DNA of 64,000 bases from Capra hircus. Taxonomy: Eukaryota; Chordata; Mammalia; Artiodactyla; Bovidae. The stretch lies in contig NC_030831.1 in assembly GCF_001704415.2 (NCBI RefSeq), positions 43,942,134 through 44,006,133 of the forward strand. The letters run 5' to 3'. Shown here in pieces: positions 1 through 11,689 of the stretch (positions are counted from its first letter, which is position 1; each line of letters opens with the position of its first letter). The notes below the pieces were generated by a model. It did no database searches, had not been told where the DNA came from, and was given only the letters and a program-made list of their open reading frames with translations. Both the position numbers and the translations under genes were made by a program.

Positions 1-24
1 CGACTTTCACTTCACTTCACTTCC
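1..24 (+). mobile_element. Tail end of a Bov-tA type SINE (cut by window start)
   Basis: The first bases, a CGACTTTCACTT run followed by short CACTT repeats, match the 3' end seen in other SINEs of this window (for example near 26565). The body of the element would lie upstream of the window. The match is very short, so the call is tentative. Confidence 0.4.
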
Positions 25-2539
25 ATAAGCTTTGGGCAGGCTATCCATCTCTGTGACTGAGTTGTTTCACTCTGATCCTCAGCGTGCACACTTGGCCCAG
101 GTCAGTGTGGACCTGTCCAGGGCTGTTCTAGGTGCTCCTCTGAGGGGCGAGGCCATGACCCAGCCCCTCGAGATGATGTGCACAAGCTGTGTGTATTAGG
201 CTTCACAAAAAATGTGGGAAACCTTTCATGTTTTTCTCCCGTTGCTGAGTTTCATGAGTTATCATCAGACTTTCCAGAAAGAGAGCCTATGTAATGATGT
301 TTAATCTCAGATATTTTGCACTTGGAAAATAAAAATTTCCAGATGTTTTTCATTAAATCTAAAGCTACTGCCAATTACTGTGTTTAAAAAAGATAAATAT
401 CCTTTGTTCTTGTTTTAATTAATTTATTGTGAAACATTTTATTACAAAATCACCTTTGGATTTGATTTTTTAAAATAAAGCACAAGGAGAAAATTAGTGA
501 GTCAAGTTGGTTAGAAAAGCTTTTGAGCTTTCTAAGTGATATTTCTCAGTAGGTTTATAACCTGATGAGGGAGAGAAAAAAAACATCCGCAGAGATGTGT
601 AGCAAAGGTGCTGTTACAAGAGGATGCAGACCGTGGAGGCCGGGTCATGTGACATGATAAGGGCGGGAGCCTAGGATGAATGGAATCCAAGTTGGGAAGG
701 AAAGTGTCCATATAAAACCCACAGAGACAGGGACTGTGCTGCAGGCAAGAACACGGCGTGCCCACCATTCCCCCTGGTCCATGTTCCAGGCAAAGAAAGC
801 AACCGGTTTTCTTACAAAATGACTAGATACTTTTCCTATGTGACAACAACATCACCACACAGAACCTCTTCACAAGGTTTAAAAGAACAAATAATAGATA
901 TGCACTAAAGTGGGAAAGGTTTAAATGAGGCAGCAGCAGGGAGTGCCACACTGACGCTGCTTCCAGCTGCGGCAGGTCTGGCTGTTCCGCTAAAGCAGTT
1001 ACAGCCCAACTGCTGAGTCTGGCAGATCTTAAGAAGATACCACTCGTCGCAAGGTAGGATGAATAGCTTTGCAAAACCCAGCGAGACAGCACTTGAATCA
1101 GATGGTGTTCTTTGTTTCATTTTCCAGCAGGTATTGTGAAGAAGTGTCCCGCCAGGCAAGGTGTCCCTCCTCCTCAATGCGTGGGGAACACTGCAGGGCA
1201 GGTGCTGTTCTTTTCCAGCACTGGGTTGCCGGCATGGTTCCTAATTTCATTCTTGGTCTCCAGCAAGTTTATCGTCTGCTTTTTACTAGGTCTCATTAGT
1301 AGTAGGTCTCATTTACTGAGCCTCCATCCTTGTTTCTGCCTAATGTGCTTTTCTACCTCTTTTAATTTCTGCCTTTTTTTCTCTTTCAGTTTTGTTTGTT
1401 TTGTCTACTTTGTGTATTTTGACCCCCCTCTGAAGCTGTTGTATTATTCCTGGAATTGAAATGCAGATAAAGATAAGTATACTCATAATGGAAGAAGTCA
1501 CAGTTGAGCTAAAAGTTCACATTTTAATATTCTTGGCACAGAAACAAAGGTTGGTCACAGTTAGAGAAAATAGTTTCATATTATTTATGGCAAAGCTGCA
1601 GAAATGTGGGCATCAGTGAGATTTGCTCTCAGAAATCACCTCTTTCCTCTCTCTCATCACCCCTCTCTCTCATCTTCCTCTCTTGGTTTCTTCTTTCTTT
1701 CCTTCTTTCAATAGAGTGGGATGTGGTTTGATTGCTAGATTTCCACTTTGGTCTTGTCATAATGATCAAGTCATGAGAAGATTGAACAAATCTGCCTAGT
1801 TTATTAAAGATTAATTCTGTTGAAGAATTTTTCACAAAATTAAAGCCGCATAACCAATCAAACAAAATGCAAAATAAAACCATAGCTCTGGCATCACTGC
1901 TCTGTTTATATCTGTACTTAAAAAAAAATCTTGTGACTAGAGCTCCTTTCACAGCACACACCATCATCTATCTGTATATGTGTTGCCATGGTAATGGGCT
2001 GTTGTGACGTTTATTTAATGAGGGGCACAATTGGTGGATGGTTTTCTTAAACACAGGGAGAAGTCTCCTACAAGTATTTTCCATCTGTTCCTGGAAATGG
2101 CTCATCTCCCTTGATGACTGCTTTTATGTATCAGTTGTATGGATTTATTAATGTCAGCCTTCTACCAGTAAAAGATCCTTTTTCATTTGTGGGCTGTCAA
2201 ATTAGGTTGTTTTAAGTGTGGAGGACCAGTCAACCCCATGACCGATTCCCAAAGGAAATGAATGCCGTACGATAAGTTACTTGTTGGTTGAGAGTATTCT
2301 TCTGTAACATGGAAAATAACATACAACTGGAATGGTGGTCTTTAGAAAGCAACACTGTAATTGGAGAAAATTACAGAACACCCTCAGACATTGTGATAAT
2401 TGGAAGGTTGATTGTGGTTAGCTCCATAACACTTAGAGCATAGATATTGGGTCAAGCATCATGTGAGCTAAAAAGTGCTCCTAGCTGACAGAAGTGAGCA
2501 AACTTTATTCATTGCTCATTCCTGAATTACTCTCAACAT
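25..2539. other. Unassigned DNA, no gene seen
   Basis: I recognise no coding domain, RNA gene or recent mobile element here. The open frames are short (up to about 115 codons) and resemble no family I know. A pyrimidine-rich stretch lies at 1637-1713. The stretch could be single-copy intergenic DNA or very old decayed repeats. Confidence 0.5.
1637..1713. repeat. Pyrimidine (CT)-rich low-complexity tract
   Basis: Nearly every base is C or T, with repeated CTCTCT, CTTTC and TTCTTT words. It is simple sequence with no further structure. Confidence 0.7.
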
Positions 2540-3464
2540 AGTTCAAAAGCACTAATAGTTCAAAAGCATTAATTCTTTGGTGCTCAGCGTTCTTTATGGT
2601 CCAACTTTCACATCTATACATGACTACTAGAAAAGTAAGCTTTGACTATATGGACCTTTGTCAGCAAAGTGATGTCTCTGCTTTTTAATACACTGTCTAT
2701 GTTTGTCATAGCTTTTCTTCCAAGGAGCAAGTGTCTTTTAATTTATGGCTTCAGTCACCATCTACAGTGATTTTTTGAGCCCAGAAAAATAAAGTCTCTC
2801 ACTGTTTCCGTTGTTCCCCCATCTTTTTGCCATGAAGTGATGGGACCAGATGCCATGATCTTAGTTTTTTGAATGCTGAGTTTTAAGTCAGCTTTTTCAC
2901 TCACCTGTTTCACCTTCATCAAGAGGCTGTTTAGTTTCTCTTCACTTTCTGCCGTTAGGGTGGTGTCATCTGCATATCTGAGGTTATTGATATTTCTCCC
3001 AGCAATCTTTTTTTTTTCTCCCAGCAATCTTGATTCTAGCTTATGATTCATCCAGCCTAGCATTTCACATGATGTACTCTGCATAGAAGTTAAATAAGCA
3101 GGGTGACAATATACAGCCTTGATGTACTCTTTTCCCAATTTTGAACCAGTCTGATGTTCCATGTCTGGTTCTAACTGTTGCTTCTTGACCTGCATACAGG
3201 TGTTTCAGGAGACATGCAAGGTGGTCTGGTATTCCCATCTCTGTAAGAATTTTCCACAGTTTGTTGTGATCCACCAGTCAAAGGCTTTAGCATAGTCAAT
3301 GAAGCAGAAGTAGATGTTTTTCTGAAATCTTGCTTTTTCTATGATCCAACAGATACTAGCAATTTGATCTCTGGTTTCTCTGCCTTTTTGAAATCCAGCT
3401 TGTACATCTAGAAGTTCTCAGTCCATGTACTGTTGAAGCCTAGCTTGAAGGATTTTGAGATATT
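2540..3464 (-). mobile_element. BovB (RTE) retrotransposon, 3' half, minus strand, lacking its 3' tail
   Basis: The minus strand encodes the BovB reverse-transcriptase palm and downstream region. A frame at 2755-3195 contains YADDTT and the KTKIMASGPIT block, and a frame at 3065-3274 contains the HQGCILSPCLFN block. The copy is damaged by a duplicated CTCCCAGCAATCTT segment with a poly-T run near 3000-3030. Its left edge falls inside the element, so the usual 3' tail is missing. It joins an oppositely oriented BovB piece at about 3464. Confidence 0.93.
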
Positions 3465-3670
3465 TTAAATCCTAAAAGATGGTGCTATTAAAATGCTGCA
3501 TTCAATATGTCAGCAAATTTGGAAAACTCAGCAGTGGCCACAGGACTGGAAAAGGTCAGTTTTCATTCCAGTCCCAAGAATGGCAATGCCAAAGAATACT
3601 CAAACTACTGCACTATTGCACTCATTTCACATGCTAGCAAGATAATGCTCAAAATTCAAGGCTAGACTTT
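3464..3670 (+). mobile_element. BovB retrotransposon, inverted 5' piece, plus strand
   Basis: On the plus strand this piece codes for the stretch just upstream of the neighbouring minus-strand piece: the ILKD, HSICQQIW, QQWPQDWKRS and FIPV words of the BovB RT N-terminal region. It ends near the same LKILQARL site at which the minus-strand piece begins. The pair therefore looks like one insertion with a 5' inversion. The frame is broken. Confidence 0.88.
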
Positions 3671-3999
3671 TAAAAATGATACAATCTAATAAAGAGGTGG
3701 ATCATTCCCTTGTGGGTTTATTTTGCTTTCTTACTGATTCATCTCATGTTGGAGATGTTTTTTCTTCTGCCTTCCTCAAACCCGAATTCTTGCTAGGTGC
3801 CCAGAACCTGCTCTTTGCTGGGGATAAAGTGGCCTATGGACACACGTGTTTATAAGTAACTGTAGGATTATGATATTGTGATTTTATAGTAATAAATGTA
3901 TATTGGTCTTTCTCCACCTCCTGATTCAGGGCTCCTGAAATCCTTTTAATTTCCCAGGAGGAGCTTCTTTTGTTCTAATGAGATGACTCTGGGTAGGCT
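3671..3999. other. Unassigned AT-rich DNA
   Basis: I see no gene and no repeat family I can name. Confidence 0.5.
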
Positions 4000-4625
4000 C
4001 CTGGATAACTCCGGGGTGAGGGCTGCTCACCAGAAAGCCTGACCTAGGATTAGAAGCTTGGGGTTTTCAGCCCCACCTCCACCCTCCAGGAAGGGGGAGG
4101 GGCTGGAGACTGGGTGAATGTCTGTCACGCCCACGTGAGGAAGCCTTCCCAGCAGTCCCAACAGCAGGGCAGTGGGAGAGCTTCCTTGCTGTGGACACAT
4201 CCACATGCTGGGGGGGGGGACACCAGCTTCATGGGGACAGAGCTGCTGACCTCGCCCTGGGGACAGTTCTTCACCCGGACACTCATATACGTCCTTTATC
4301 GCATCCTGTAACAGACCAGTAAACATTAAGTTGGCATTTCCCTGAATTCTGTGAGCTGTTCTAGCAAATAACTGAGTCCAAGGGGCAGGGGGGCATGGGA
4401 ATTTCTGGTCTGCAGTCAAGTGGGACAGAGTGGTGGGTCACCTGGGGACCTCAGAGTGATTGCCACCTGAAGCGGGCTGTCTTGTGGACCTGAGCCCTTA
4501 CCCTGGAGGACACAGGGCTCTCCAGAAGAGTGTCAAAACCGAGTTAAATGGTGGGATGCCGAGGTGGCATCACATGTCTGGTGTCGGGGGGTGAGGGGAT
4601 GAGTGTGTTCACAGAGCAAAGGAGA
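4000..4625 (+). mobile_element. Probable ancient ERV-type solo LTR
   Basis: The word order fits an old mammalian LTR family: a GC-rich CAGCCCCACCTCC / GGGGAGGGGCTGGAGA block near 4070-4115, a TTTATC..TGTAACAGACCAGTAAAC stretch near 4295, then CCCTGAATTCTGTGAGCTGTTCTAGCAAAT and a tail ending near ACCGAGTTAAATGGTGG. No gag, pol or env sequence is adjacent. I cannot name the subfamily with certainty. The 130-codon minus-strand frame inside it is not taken as a gene. Confidence 0.6.
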
Positions 4626-6119
4626 CTCAGGAGGGGGAAAAAAACTGAGGATTTTTCTTTTTACAAGGATAGTGTGAAAAAAAGCTTTTAAAAAGCTGTG
4701 AGAGCCACAAGAGCACATGACAACAGTTTCTCCAATGGATTTGTTAATGTCAGTGTTAAAAATATGGACATTTGGAAATTAGCTCTGAGGTACTTAACTT
4801 TACTCAATAGAGAAACTGGCTAAAGAGTCTAGCTTTAGTTAGTCCTTTCAGACATTTTCGCAATCACTTTAGCCCTCTTTTGATGGTTGGAAAATCCTAC
4901 ACTTTATAGGAAACTCAAAACAGAAAGGAGAATTTTCTTGCAGTAACATCCCTGCTGCATTTTGCAGAGGTTCACACTGGTGTGAACGTGCCTAAAGCCC
5001 AGTGAGTCCGAGATGGGAATGGCCGGCCCAGGTCCTCATCCCGCTCGTCCCTTCAGCCCACGCAGGCCCATGTTGGACCACTCATCTCACCTCCCAGGGG
5101 CTGACTCAATGTCACCGGAAAGGAAGTTTTGTGGGTATTCAGAACAGCAACAGAAAACCCATCTCCTCAGCCAGTGTTTTTTTTATTAACAACATGTTCC
5201 TGTAACAAATCGCATTTTTAATGTTTTCTGCCTAAATCATATATTATGGTAGGATTTTGATAATATTTTGCACTTTTCAGGAAGTGATAAAAGTTCACAA
5301 TAATAAAAATAGTAGAGATACATCAAGTATTTTTCTTACATGTCATACAAATTTAGAAAAATGAAAGAAACGAAAACAAGAAAACCCATGCATTTATCAC
5401 TTGCAGATAAGCCCAAGGCTACCTTTCCATTTATCCTTTTTATGTAAGACTGTATCTACATTTTTGTTAAAATAAAAATGGACAACATGTACTGTCTTAA
5501 AATACACGTTTAATACTTAGGAAACTGGGACCATCTTCCCATACCATTACCAACCCTTCTGTAGAACCATTCTAGGCTGCCTCCCATGCCCTTTGTCACC
5601 ATTTATTAACTGAGCCTCTTACTGTCAACATGCTTTGTTTCTCATTACTCTTTATTAGAAGCAGTGATTCAGTTGCAAAAGAAACTTCTGTACTCTTGTG
5701 GCTTTTGAATTTGTAAAATAAAATTAAGAAATTGACCAAAAAACAGTTTCATAGCATCAAAGTAGTCATTTTTAGTTGGATTGAATAAAAAATTTAAAAC
5801 CAAAAAATAAAAAAGTAAAACAAAAATTTCAGCAGTTCGTCAGAGCTCTGGTGAGAGTAAATAACATGAGGTATTAATTTTGTTCCAAAAGCCTGGAATA
5901 TTATTACAATTTATTTGTAGTTAAGAAAAATAATTTAGAATAATAGTAGCATTATATCACAAAAGCACATATAGTGTGAATCACATATCTAATGTACATA
6001 ATACTCGTGTAACTTGTATTTATGAATATCCCGGAAATTTGCTATAATGCCTTTTCGTATTGTCAGTCTTTGGGTTCAACAGCATCTAAATTTCCTCAGA
6101 TTCAGTCTTGAAAAGAGAC
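4626..6119. other. Unassigned, AT-rich in its second half
   Basis: No exon, RNA gene or nameable mobile element is visible. From about 5200 onward the DNA is very AT-rich with short A-runs, for example near 5785-5825. It may hide decayed L1. Confidence 0.5.
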
Positions 6120-6305
6120 ACTCAAAAATGAGCAGTATGGAGCCTCTTTTCATGTGCCTGTTGTCTTTCTGTATATCTTCTTTGGAGAAACATTGGGTTG
6201 CTGTCTTTTGTTGTGGTGGTTATTGAGTTGTAGGAGCCGTTTGTATATTTTGAAAGTTAGATCCTCTTTGGTCACATCATTTGCAGATATCTTCTCTCAA
6301 ACAGA
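6120..6305 (-). mobile_element. L1 (LINE-1) 3' part, minus strand
   Basis: Read on the plus strand this is the reverse of the L1 ORF2 end: the GAGCCTCTTTTCATGTGCCTG and TTTGTATATTTTGAAAGTTAG words followed by TTTGCAGATATCTTCTCTC. It abuts a sense-oriented L1 piece at 6306, which makes a 5'-inverted element. Confidence 0.8.
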
Positions 6306-6563
6306 AGATATTTTTGTACTGGGACCACTGAATAGCCACATGCAAAAGAATGAAGTTGGACTCTTACCTCGCCCCATATTCAAAGTTAACTCAAAATGGG
6401 CCCAAGGCCTGTATATAAAAGTCAGCATTATAAAACTCGAGAGGAAAACCTGAGAGTAAATCTTCATAACCTTGGATTTGGTCATGATTTCTTAGACCTG
6501 ATACCAAAAACACCAGCAACAATAGACAAAATAGGTAAATCGGATTTCCTCAAAATAAAAAAT
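6306..6563 (+). mobile_element. L1 inverted 5' piece, plus strand
   Basis: This matches the L1 ORF2 C-terminal coding region on the plus strand: CTGGGACCACTGAATAGCCACATGC, GAGAGGAAAACCTGAGAGTAAATC, then ATAAATTGG-like and ATCAAAAT-like words. In L1 order it lies just 5' of the minus-strand piece to its left, as expected for twin priming. It is cut on the right by a BovB 3' end. Confidence 0.8.
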
Positions 6564-6935
6564 TGATGCTTTTGAACTGTGGTGTTGGAGAAGACTCTTG
6601 AGAATCCCTTGGACTACAAGGAGATCCAACCAGTCAATCCTGAAGGAAATCAGTCCTGAATATTAACTGGAAGGACTGATGCTGAAGCTGAAATTCCAAT
6701 ACTTTGGCCACCTGATGTAAAGAACTGACTCACTGGAAAAGACCGTGAAAGATTGAAGGCAGGAGGAGAAGGGGAACAACAGAGGATGAGATGGCTGGAT
6801 GGTATCACCGACTCGATGGACATGAGTTTGAGCAGGCTCTGGGAGTTGGTGATGGACAGGGAAGCCTGGCCTACTGAAGTCCATGGGGTCCTAAAGGGTC
6901 GGACATGACTGTGCAACTGAACTGAACTGAACTGA
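6563..6935 (+). mobile_element. BovB 3' end, 5'-truncated, plus strand
   Basis: It starts at the GATGCTTTTGAACTGTGG word and runs through AGGAGATCCAACCAG, ACTTTGGCCACCTGATG and GGGAGTTGGTGATGGACAGGGA to the characteristic ACTGAACTGAACTGA tail. Short ATAAAA words flank it and may be the target-site duplication. It has lost the rest of the RT region. Confidence 0.93.
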
Positions 6936-7400
6936 TAAAAGGAGAAAGGAAAAAGATAATCCACCATCCAAAATGGCACATGCTGTTGCAAATCATATCT
7001 CTGACACAGGTCTATAGCCACCCAGCCCATGCCCCTGCTAGTGCAGTGGGGTGCCTGTGTGGCCCCTCCTGTCCCAGGTGATGAAGGGACTGCAGGTCCC
7101 ACAGCACTCGAGGAGTGGTCATCCTCCTCTGCACCCTTGGGGAGTGAGTGCTGGATTGCTTTGAGCCCAGATTCCTTCTCATCGCTGCCTTCAAAGACTG
7201 AGTGCTTCAGTTTGCCTCCAGAAGAACACAGAGTATTTATAGTTCTTTGAAAATAGTCTTCACTTTTCTTCATGATCTTATCATATGATCCAGTCCTTGA
7301 ATTCCTTGGTATCCATGGATCCAAATGAGTCAAATGCTTATATCTGCACACATAAAGCGGCTTCTGGACATGCAGGGCAGATTTGTCCATCACTGGCAGA
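6936..7400. other. Unassigned stretch between BovB and L1
   Basis: Nothing can be named with confidence. A long minus-strand frame (6650-7501) crosses this stretch, but its N-terminal half lies in old L1-like DNA and its C-terminal part is the antisense of BovB, so it is not a gene. Confidence 0.5.
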
Positions 7401-8045
7401 ACTTGGAAGCAACCAAGATGTTTTTCAGAAGGTGAATGGGCATAGAGATTGGACTCCATCCATTCAACAGAATGGTGCTGAAAGGCATGGAGTCTAGGCA
7501 AGACAAGTAAGGCACCTTAACATATTTACTCATTGAAATAAGTTAGTCTGGGAACGGGGCAAAGCTTGGGGTACCAATTACATATGACATTTGGGAAAAG
7601 GCAAACCATGGATAGGGTGAAAAATCAGTGCATAGCCAGGAGTTTGTGGCAGGGTTGAGGGGTGGGGGGTAATAAATGGGTCAAGCATGGAGGAATTTTG
7701 TGGCAGGGAGCTGTAGGGTGTGATATATTTATGGTGAGATACATTTGTCAAAACCCATAGAATGTATGACGCTAGGAGTGATGCCTAATGTAAATGCTGG
7801 ACTCTAGTGATCATGATGTATCCATGTGGATTCATCCATAGTAACTGACACCAGGATGCTGGAGGATAGTTGGGATAGCTGAGCGCCTGTGTGGAGGGGG
7901 TGGGGGTGGCAGGGTGGAGAAGCAACAGCAGCGCTGGGGGGCACACAGCCCCTTTCTGTTCTCTGTCCTATTTCGCTGTGAACTCAAAACTTTAAAAAAG
8001 AAAAAAAAAAAAGCCTATTTAAACAAACCAAAAAAAAAAAAAAGA
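7401..8045 (+). mobile_element. Old L1 3' end with A-rich tail, plus strand
   Basis: The sequence follows the 3' portion of older mammalian L1: AAGCAACCAAGATGT, GTGAATGGGC, TATGACATTTGGGAAAAGGC, AAACCCATAGAATGTATGAC, then TTTCGCTGTGAACTCAAAACT. Two long A-runs at 7996-8045 form the tail. It is heavily diverged, so it is an old insertion. Confidence 0.8.
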
Positions 8046-8240
8046 AAAATCCCAGTAGTATTCCATGGCTGCTCCTCTTCAAGTTCTCAATTTGGCTGGG
8101 CCACTTGAGAGTTAAACTTCAGCAGATATTGTCATTTCAACCTGCACCCTTTTCAAGTTTCATCTGATATCTACTTTTTAATCTCACTGCACACTTTTCT
8201 GGTTTTTAAGATAGTACTTTTTCTTCATCTTAAAATTTAT
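8046..8240. other. Unassigned short stretch
   Basis: No recognisable feature lies between the L1 tail and the CHR-type SINE. Confidence 0.5.
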
Positions 8241-8372
8241 TTTAAAAATTAATTATTTTTTGGCTATACTACGCATCTTGCAGGATCTTAATTCCTCAAC
8301 CAAGGATTGAGCTTGGGCCCTCGCAGTGAAAGTGCCGAGTCCTAACTGCTGAATCGCCAGGAGATTCCCTTT
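8241..8372 (-). mobile_element. CHR-type (tRNA-derived) SINE, minus strand
   Basis: The words TTTTTTGGCTATACTACGCATCTTGC, GGATCTTAATTCCTCAACCAAGGATTGAGC, GCAGTGAAAGTGCCGAGTCC and ATCGCCAGGAGATTCCC are the reverse complement of the cetartiodactyl tRNA-Glu-derived SINE. The last words carry the tRNA-like internal promoter region. Confidence 0.8.
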
Positions 8373-8384
8373 CTCTCCCCCCAC

Positions 8385-10280
8385 TGTTTACAGAAAAAAT
8401 TGCTTTATAATTGATGGGCAATATTATATTAATTTTCTGGTACACAACATAGTGCTTCTATATTTTTATGCATTATAAAATGATCACCAAGATAAGTCCT
8501 AGTTACCATTTGTCACCAAACAATGTTATTACAGGGTCTGTACATTACATCCCTGTGACATTTGTTTCATAACTGGAATTCAGTACTCCTTAATCTTTCT
8601 CACCCTTTGCACTCATGCCCCTATCCTTCTCCCTTCTGCCAACCACCAGCATGTTCTTGGGATGAGTCCCCTTCTGTTGTGTTTGTTCACTTGTTATATT
8701 TCGTAGTTTCTATGTACCAGTGACATCATAAGGTCTCTCTTTCTCTGTCTGCTGTATCTCACTTAGCACGATGCCCTCTGGGTCCATTCATGTTGTTGTG
8801 GTATCATTATTTTTTCTGTGACTGCGTCATAAACCATTGTGGATGTATGTATATGTATGAAAACTTCTTTGCCCATGTGTCAGTTGACGGACATTTTTGT
8901 GGCTTCCATGCCTTGGCTATTGTCAGTAAAGCTGCCATGAACATAATGGTGTGTCTGTCTTTTTGAATCTGTGTTTTTGTTTCCCTCAGAAAGGAATACC
9001 CCATATTCCTGCATCATATGGTAGTTTTAGTCTTAATTTCTTGAGGAACCTCTGTACTGTTTTCCATTGTGGCTGTACCAGTGAACATTGTCAACAAAAT
9101 GCATGCGGGTCCTCCAAATCCTTGCTACTACTTGTAATTTGTTGTCTTTTGGATGGTAGCCATTTTTTAAGGTGTGAGGTGATAATCTCATTGTTCTTTT
9201 GCTGTGCATTTCCCTAATGATAAGTGGTATTTATGATCAGATAGTTTCATGTGTCTCTTGGCCAGCTGTACATACTCTGGAAAAACGTTCAGTTCCAACT
9301 TTTAAATGGATTTTTGGTTTTTGGAGGCTCCGTTGCATGAGTTCTTCATCTGTTTTGGATAGGAACCCCTTTTCAGATATATTGTTTGCAAATATTTTGT
9401 CATGTTCAGTGTTCTGCCTTTTCATTTTGTGGATGCTTTCCTTTGCCATTGAAAAGCTTTTCAGTTGAATGGAGTCCCATTGGCTTCTTCTTCTTTTGTT
9501 CCCCTTGCTTTGGGGGACAAAGCCAGAAAATATTGCTAAGACTGATGTCAAAGAGTGTACTGCCTATGTTTTCTGCTAGGAGTTTCATGGCTTCAGGCCT
9601 TACATTGAAGCGTTTGATTCATTTTGAGGTTGCTTTTGTAGATGGTACAAGAAAGGATTCCAGGTTGATTATTGTGTGTGCAGCTGTCAGTTTTCCCAAT
9701 ACTGTTCATTGAAGAGGCTATCTTCCCCACCATTGTATAGTCTCACCTCCTTTGTCATAGATGAATATATGCATGTGTTGATTTATGGGCTTTCAATAAC
9801 GTTCCATGAATCTAGACAATACTTTTGTCCCAATACCATACTGTCAGTATTATTCTAGATTTGTAGTACAGTTTGAAATCAGGGAGCATGATATGTCCAA
9901 GTCTGTGCTTCTTTTTGTATTGGCCATTCAGGTTCTTCTGTGTTTTCTGTCACATTTTAGGATTCTTTGTTCTAGTTCTCCATAAAATTCCATTGATATT
10001 TTGATAGGAATGGCACTAAATCTCTAGATTGCTATGGGGTGTGGAATCATTTTAACAATACAAATTTTCTCCAATCCAGGAACACGTTATATCTGTCCAT
10101 TTGTTTGTGTTATTTCCAATTTCTTTCTTCAGTGTCTTCCAGTTTTCCAAGTATAGGTCTTTTACCTACTGGTTTAGATGTGTTCCTAGGTATTTAATTT
10201 TGTTAATGTCATTGTCAATAGGGTTGTTTGTCTTAATTTCTCATTCTGATTGTTTGTTGCCAACGTATAGCCACGTAATC
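8385..10280 (-). mobile_element. L1 antisense, long 3'/ORF2 fragment (left part)
   Basis: On the plus strand this reads as the reverse of L1 3' UTR and ORF2: CACTTAGCACGATGCCCTCTGGGTCC, CATGCCTTGGCTATTGTCAG, TTTGCAAATATTTTGTCATG, AGTTTCATGGCTTCAGGCC, AGTTTGAAATCAGGGAGCATG, CTCTAGATTGCT. Frames are broken everywhere. A BovB piece at 10281 splits it, and it resumes at 10739. Confidence 0.88.
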
Positions 10281-10738
10281 GATAAAAGCAGAGACATCAC
10301 TTTGCCAACAAAGGTATGTATAGTTAAAGCTATGGTTTTTTCAGTAGTCATGTATGGATGTGAGATTTGGACTATAAAGAAGGCTGAGTGCCAAAAAACT
10401 GATATTTTCAAATTGTGGTGCTGGAGAAGACTCTTGAGAGTCCCTTGGACAGCAAGGAGATCAAACCAGTCAATCCTAAAGGAAAGACTGATGTTGAAGC
10501 TGAAGCTCCAATACTTTGGCCACCTGATGTGAAGAGCCAACTTATTGAAAAAGACCCTGATGCTGGGAAAGATTGAAGCAGGAGGAGAAGGGGACAACAG
10601 AGGATGAGATGGTTGGATGGCATCATTTCAATGGACATGAATTCGAGCAAACTCCAGGAGAGAGTAAAGGACAGGGAATCCTGATGTGCTACAGTCCATG
10701 GGGTTGCAAAGAGTAAGATATGACTTAGTGACTAAACA
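10281..10738 (+). mobile_element. BovB 3' end inserted in L1, plus strand
   Basis: It begins at AAAGCAGAGACATCACTTTGCC and continues with the GTATGGATGTGAGATTTGGAC coding word and ACTTTGGCCACCTGATGTG to a decayed tail near ACTTAGTGACTAAAC. The surrounding L1 is interrupted exactly here and continues in register on the right, so this BovB is the younger insertion. The encoded RT C-terminal region (10305-10532) remains largely open. Confidence 0.93.
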
Positions 10739-10975
10739 ATAACTATTTTGTATCTTGCAACTTAACTGAATTTTCCAATGAGTTGTATTTGCTTTGGGGA
10801 GTCTTCCTAAGGATTTTCTATATAAAACATCTACAAACAGTGACAGTTTTACTTTTTCCTCTGCCACTGGGTTCTTTTTCTTATCTAGTTACTATGTCTA
10901 GGACTGCCTAGGTCATGTTGAATGAAAGTGGTGAGAGTTGAGTGAGAGTGGTCAGTCAGTGTTAGAGTTGGGTTT
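10739..10975 (-). mobile_element. L1 antisense, right part after BovB insertion
   Basis: Continues the L1 of 8385-10280: TTTTGTATCTTGCAACTTAACTGAATT, AACAGTGACAGTTTTAC, CTAGGACTGCCTAGGTCATGTTGAATG. This is the expected next ORF2 region in reverse. Confidence 0.83.
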
Positions 10976-11290
10976 AAGCATAACTGGCTCTCTTTTTCTT
11001 CCTCCCTCTCCATCTCTCTGAGGCTTCCAGGAAGGACAGGACTAGTCCAGGGTCACACATGACTCAGCAAGGTGAACTGTACCATTATTTCTCTGCCCCC
11101 CTACCCCAGGCTTGGGTATAGTTTTGTGTATCATGTATCTTCTTTGACCAGGTATCCACTTAAGAGTTTTCCTATTTTTCCTCTTTCTTTTTTATTAAAA
11201 AAATTTTTAAGTGTGATAATACATTTACAGGAGACTTGGAAAATACAAAACAAAGTTACATATAGTTCAACTATATATTGCAATTATTTT
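10976..11290. other. Unassigned stretch
   Basis: Pyrimidine-rich words near 10990-11025 and T/A runs near 11190-11210 are present. No gene or named repeat is recognised. Confidence 0.45.
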
Positions 11291-11677
11291 TTAAGTAGAT
11301 AAATTCAGATTTTTAGTTGGAGTTTCAATATCAAACTCTCAAAAATTAATAGCATGCATATACAGAAAAGTAGAAGGATATAGTAGACCTGAAAAGCACT
11401 ATGAACCAATTCAACATAATTAAGATTTATAAAATTTTCACACAACAGCAGGGTACAAATTCTATTCAAGTTCCCATAGACTATAAACCAGGAGACATTG
11501 GAACATATCCAGGGCCACAAAACAAGGTACAAAAATTTTCATGATTTTGTATTGAAATCATACAGAGTCTATCTCTTATCATGGTGGAATTATGTTAAAA
11601 TCATTATCAAAAGATATTTGAAAATAACCACATATTTTCAAGTACAATGTTATAGTTACCAAGAGAGATCTTTGACT
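11291..11677 (+). mobile_element. L1 ORF2 fragment, plus strand
   Basis: The words AAAAATTAATAGCATGCATATACAG, AAGGATATAGTAGACCTGAAAAGCACTATGAACC, CAGCAGGGTACAAATTC and ATATCCAGGGCCACAAAACAAGG follow the region of L1 ORF2 upstream of the RT palm. The reading frame is broken. L1 downstream of the SINE runs in the opposite direction, so these are separate pieces. Confidence 0.75.
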
Positions 11678-11689
11678 TAGCCATTGAAT

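Noticed and set aside
532..1459. Small frames on both strands at the left end considered as exons
   Set aside because: Short, mutually overlapping, and without domains. The CAG/GT dinucleotides nearby are no more than expected.
6650..7501. A 283-codon minus-strand frame
   Set aside because: Its C-terminal part is the antisense of a BovB 3' end and the rest is old repeat-like DNA. No domain.
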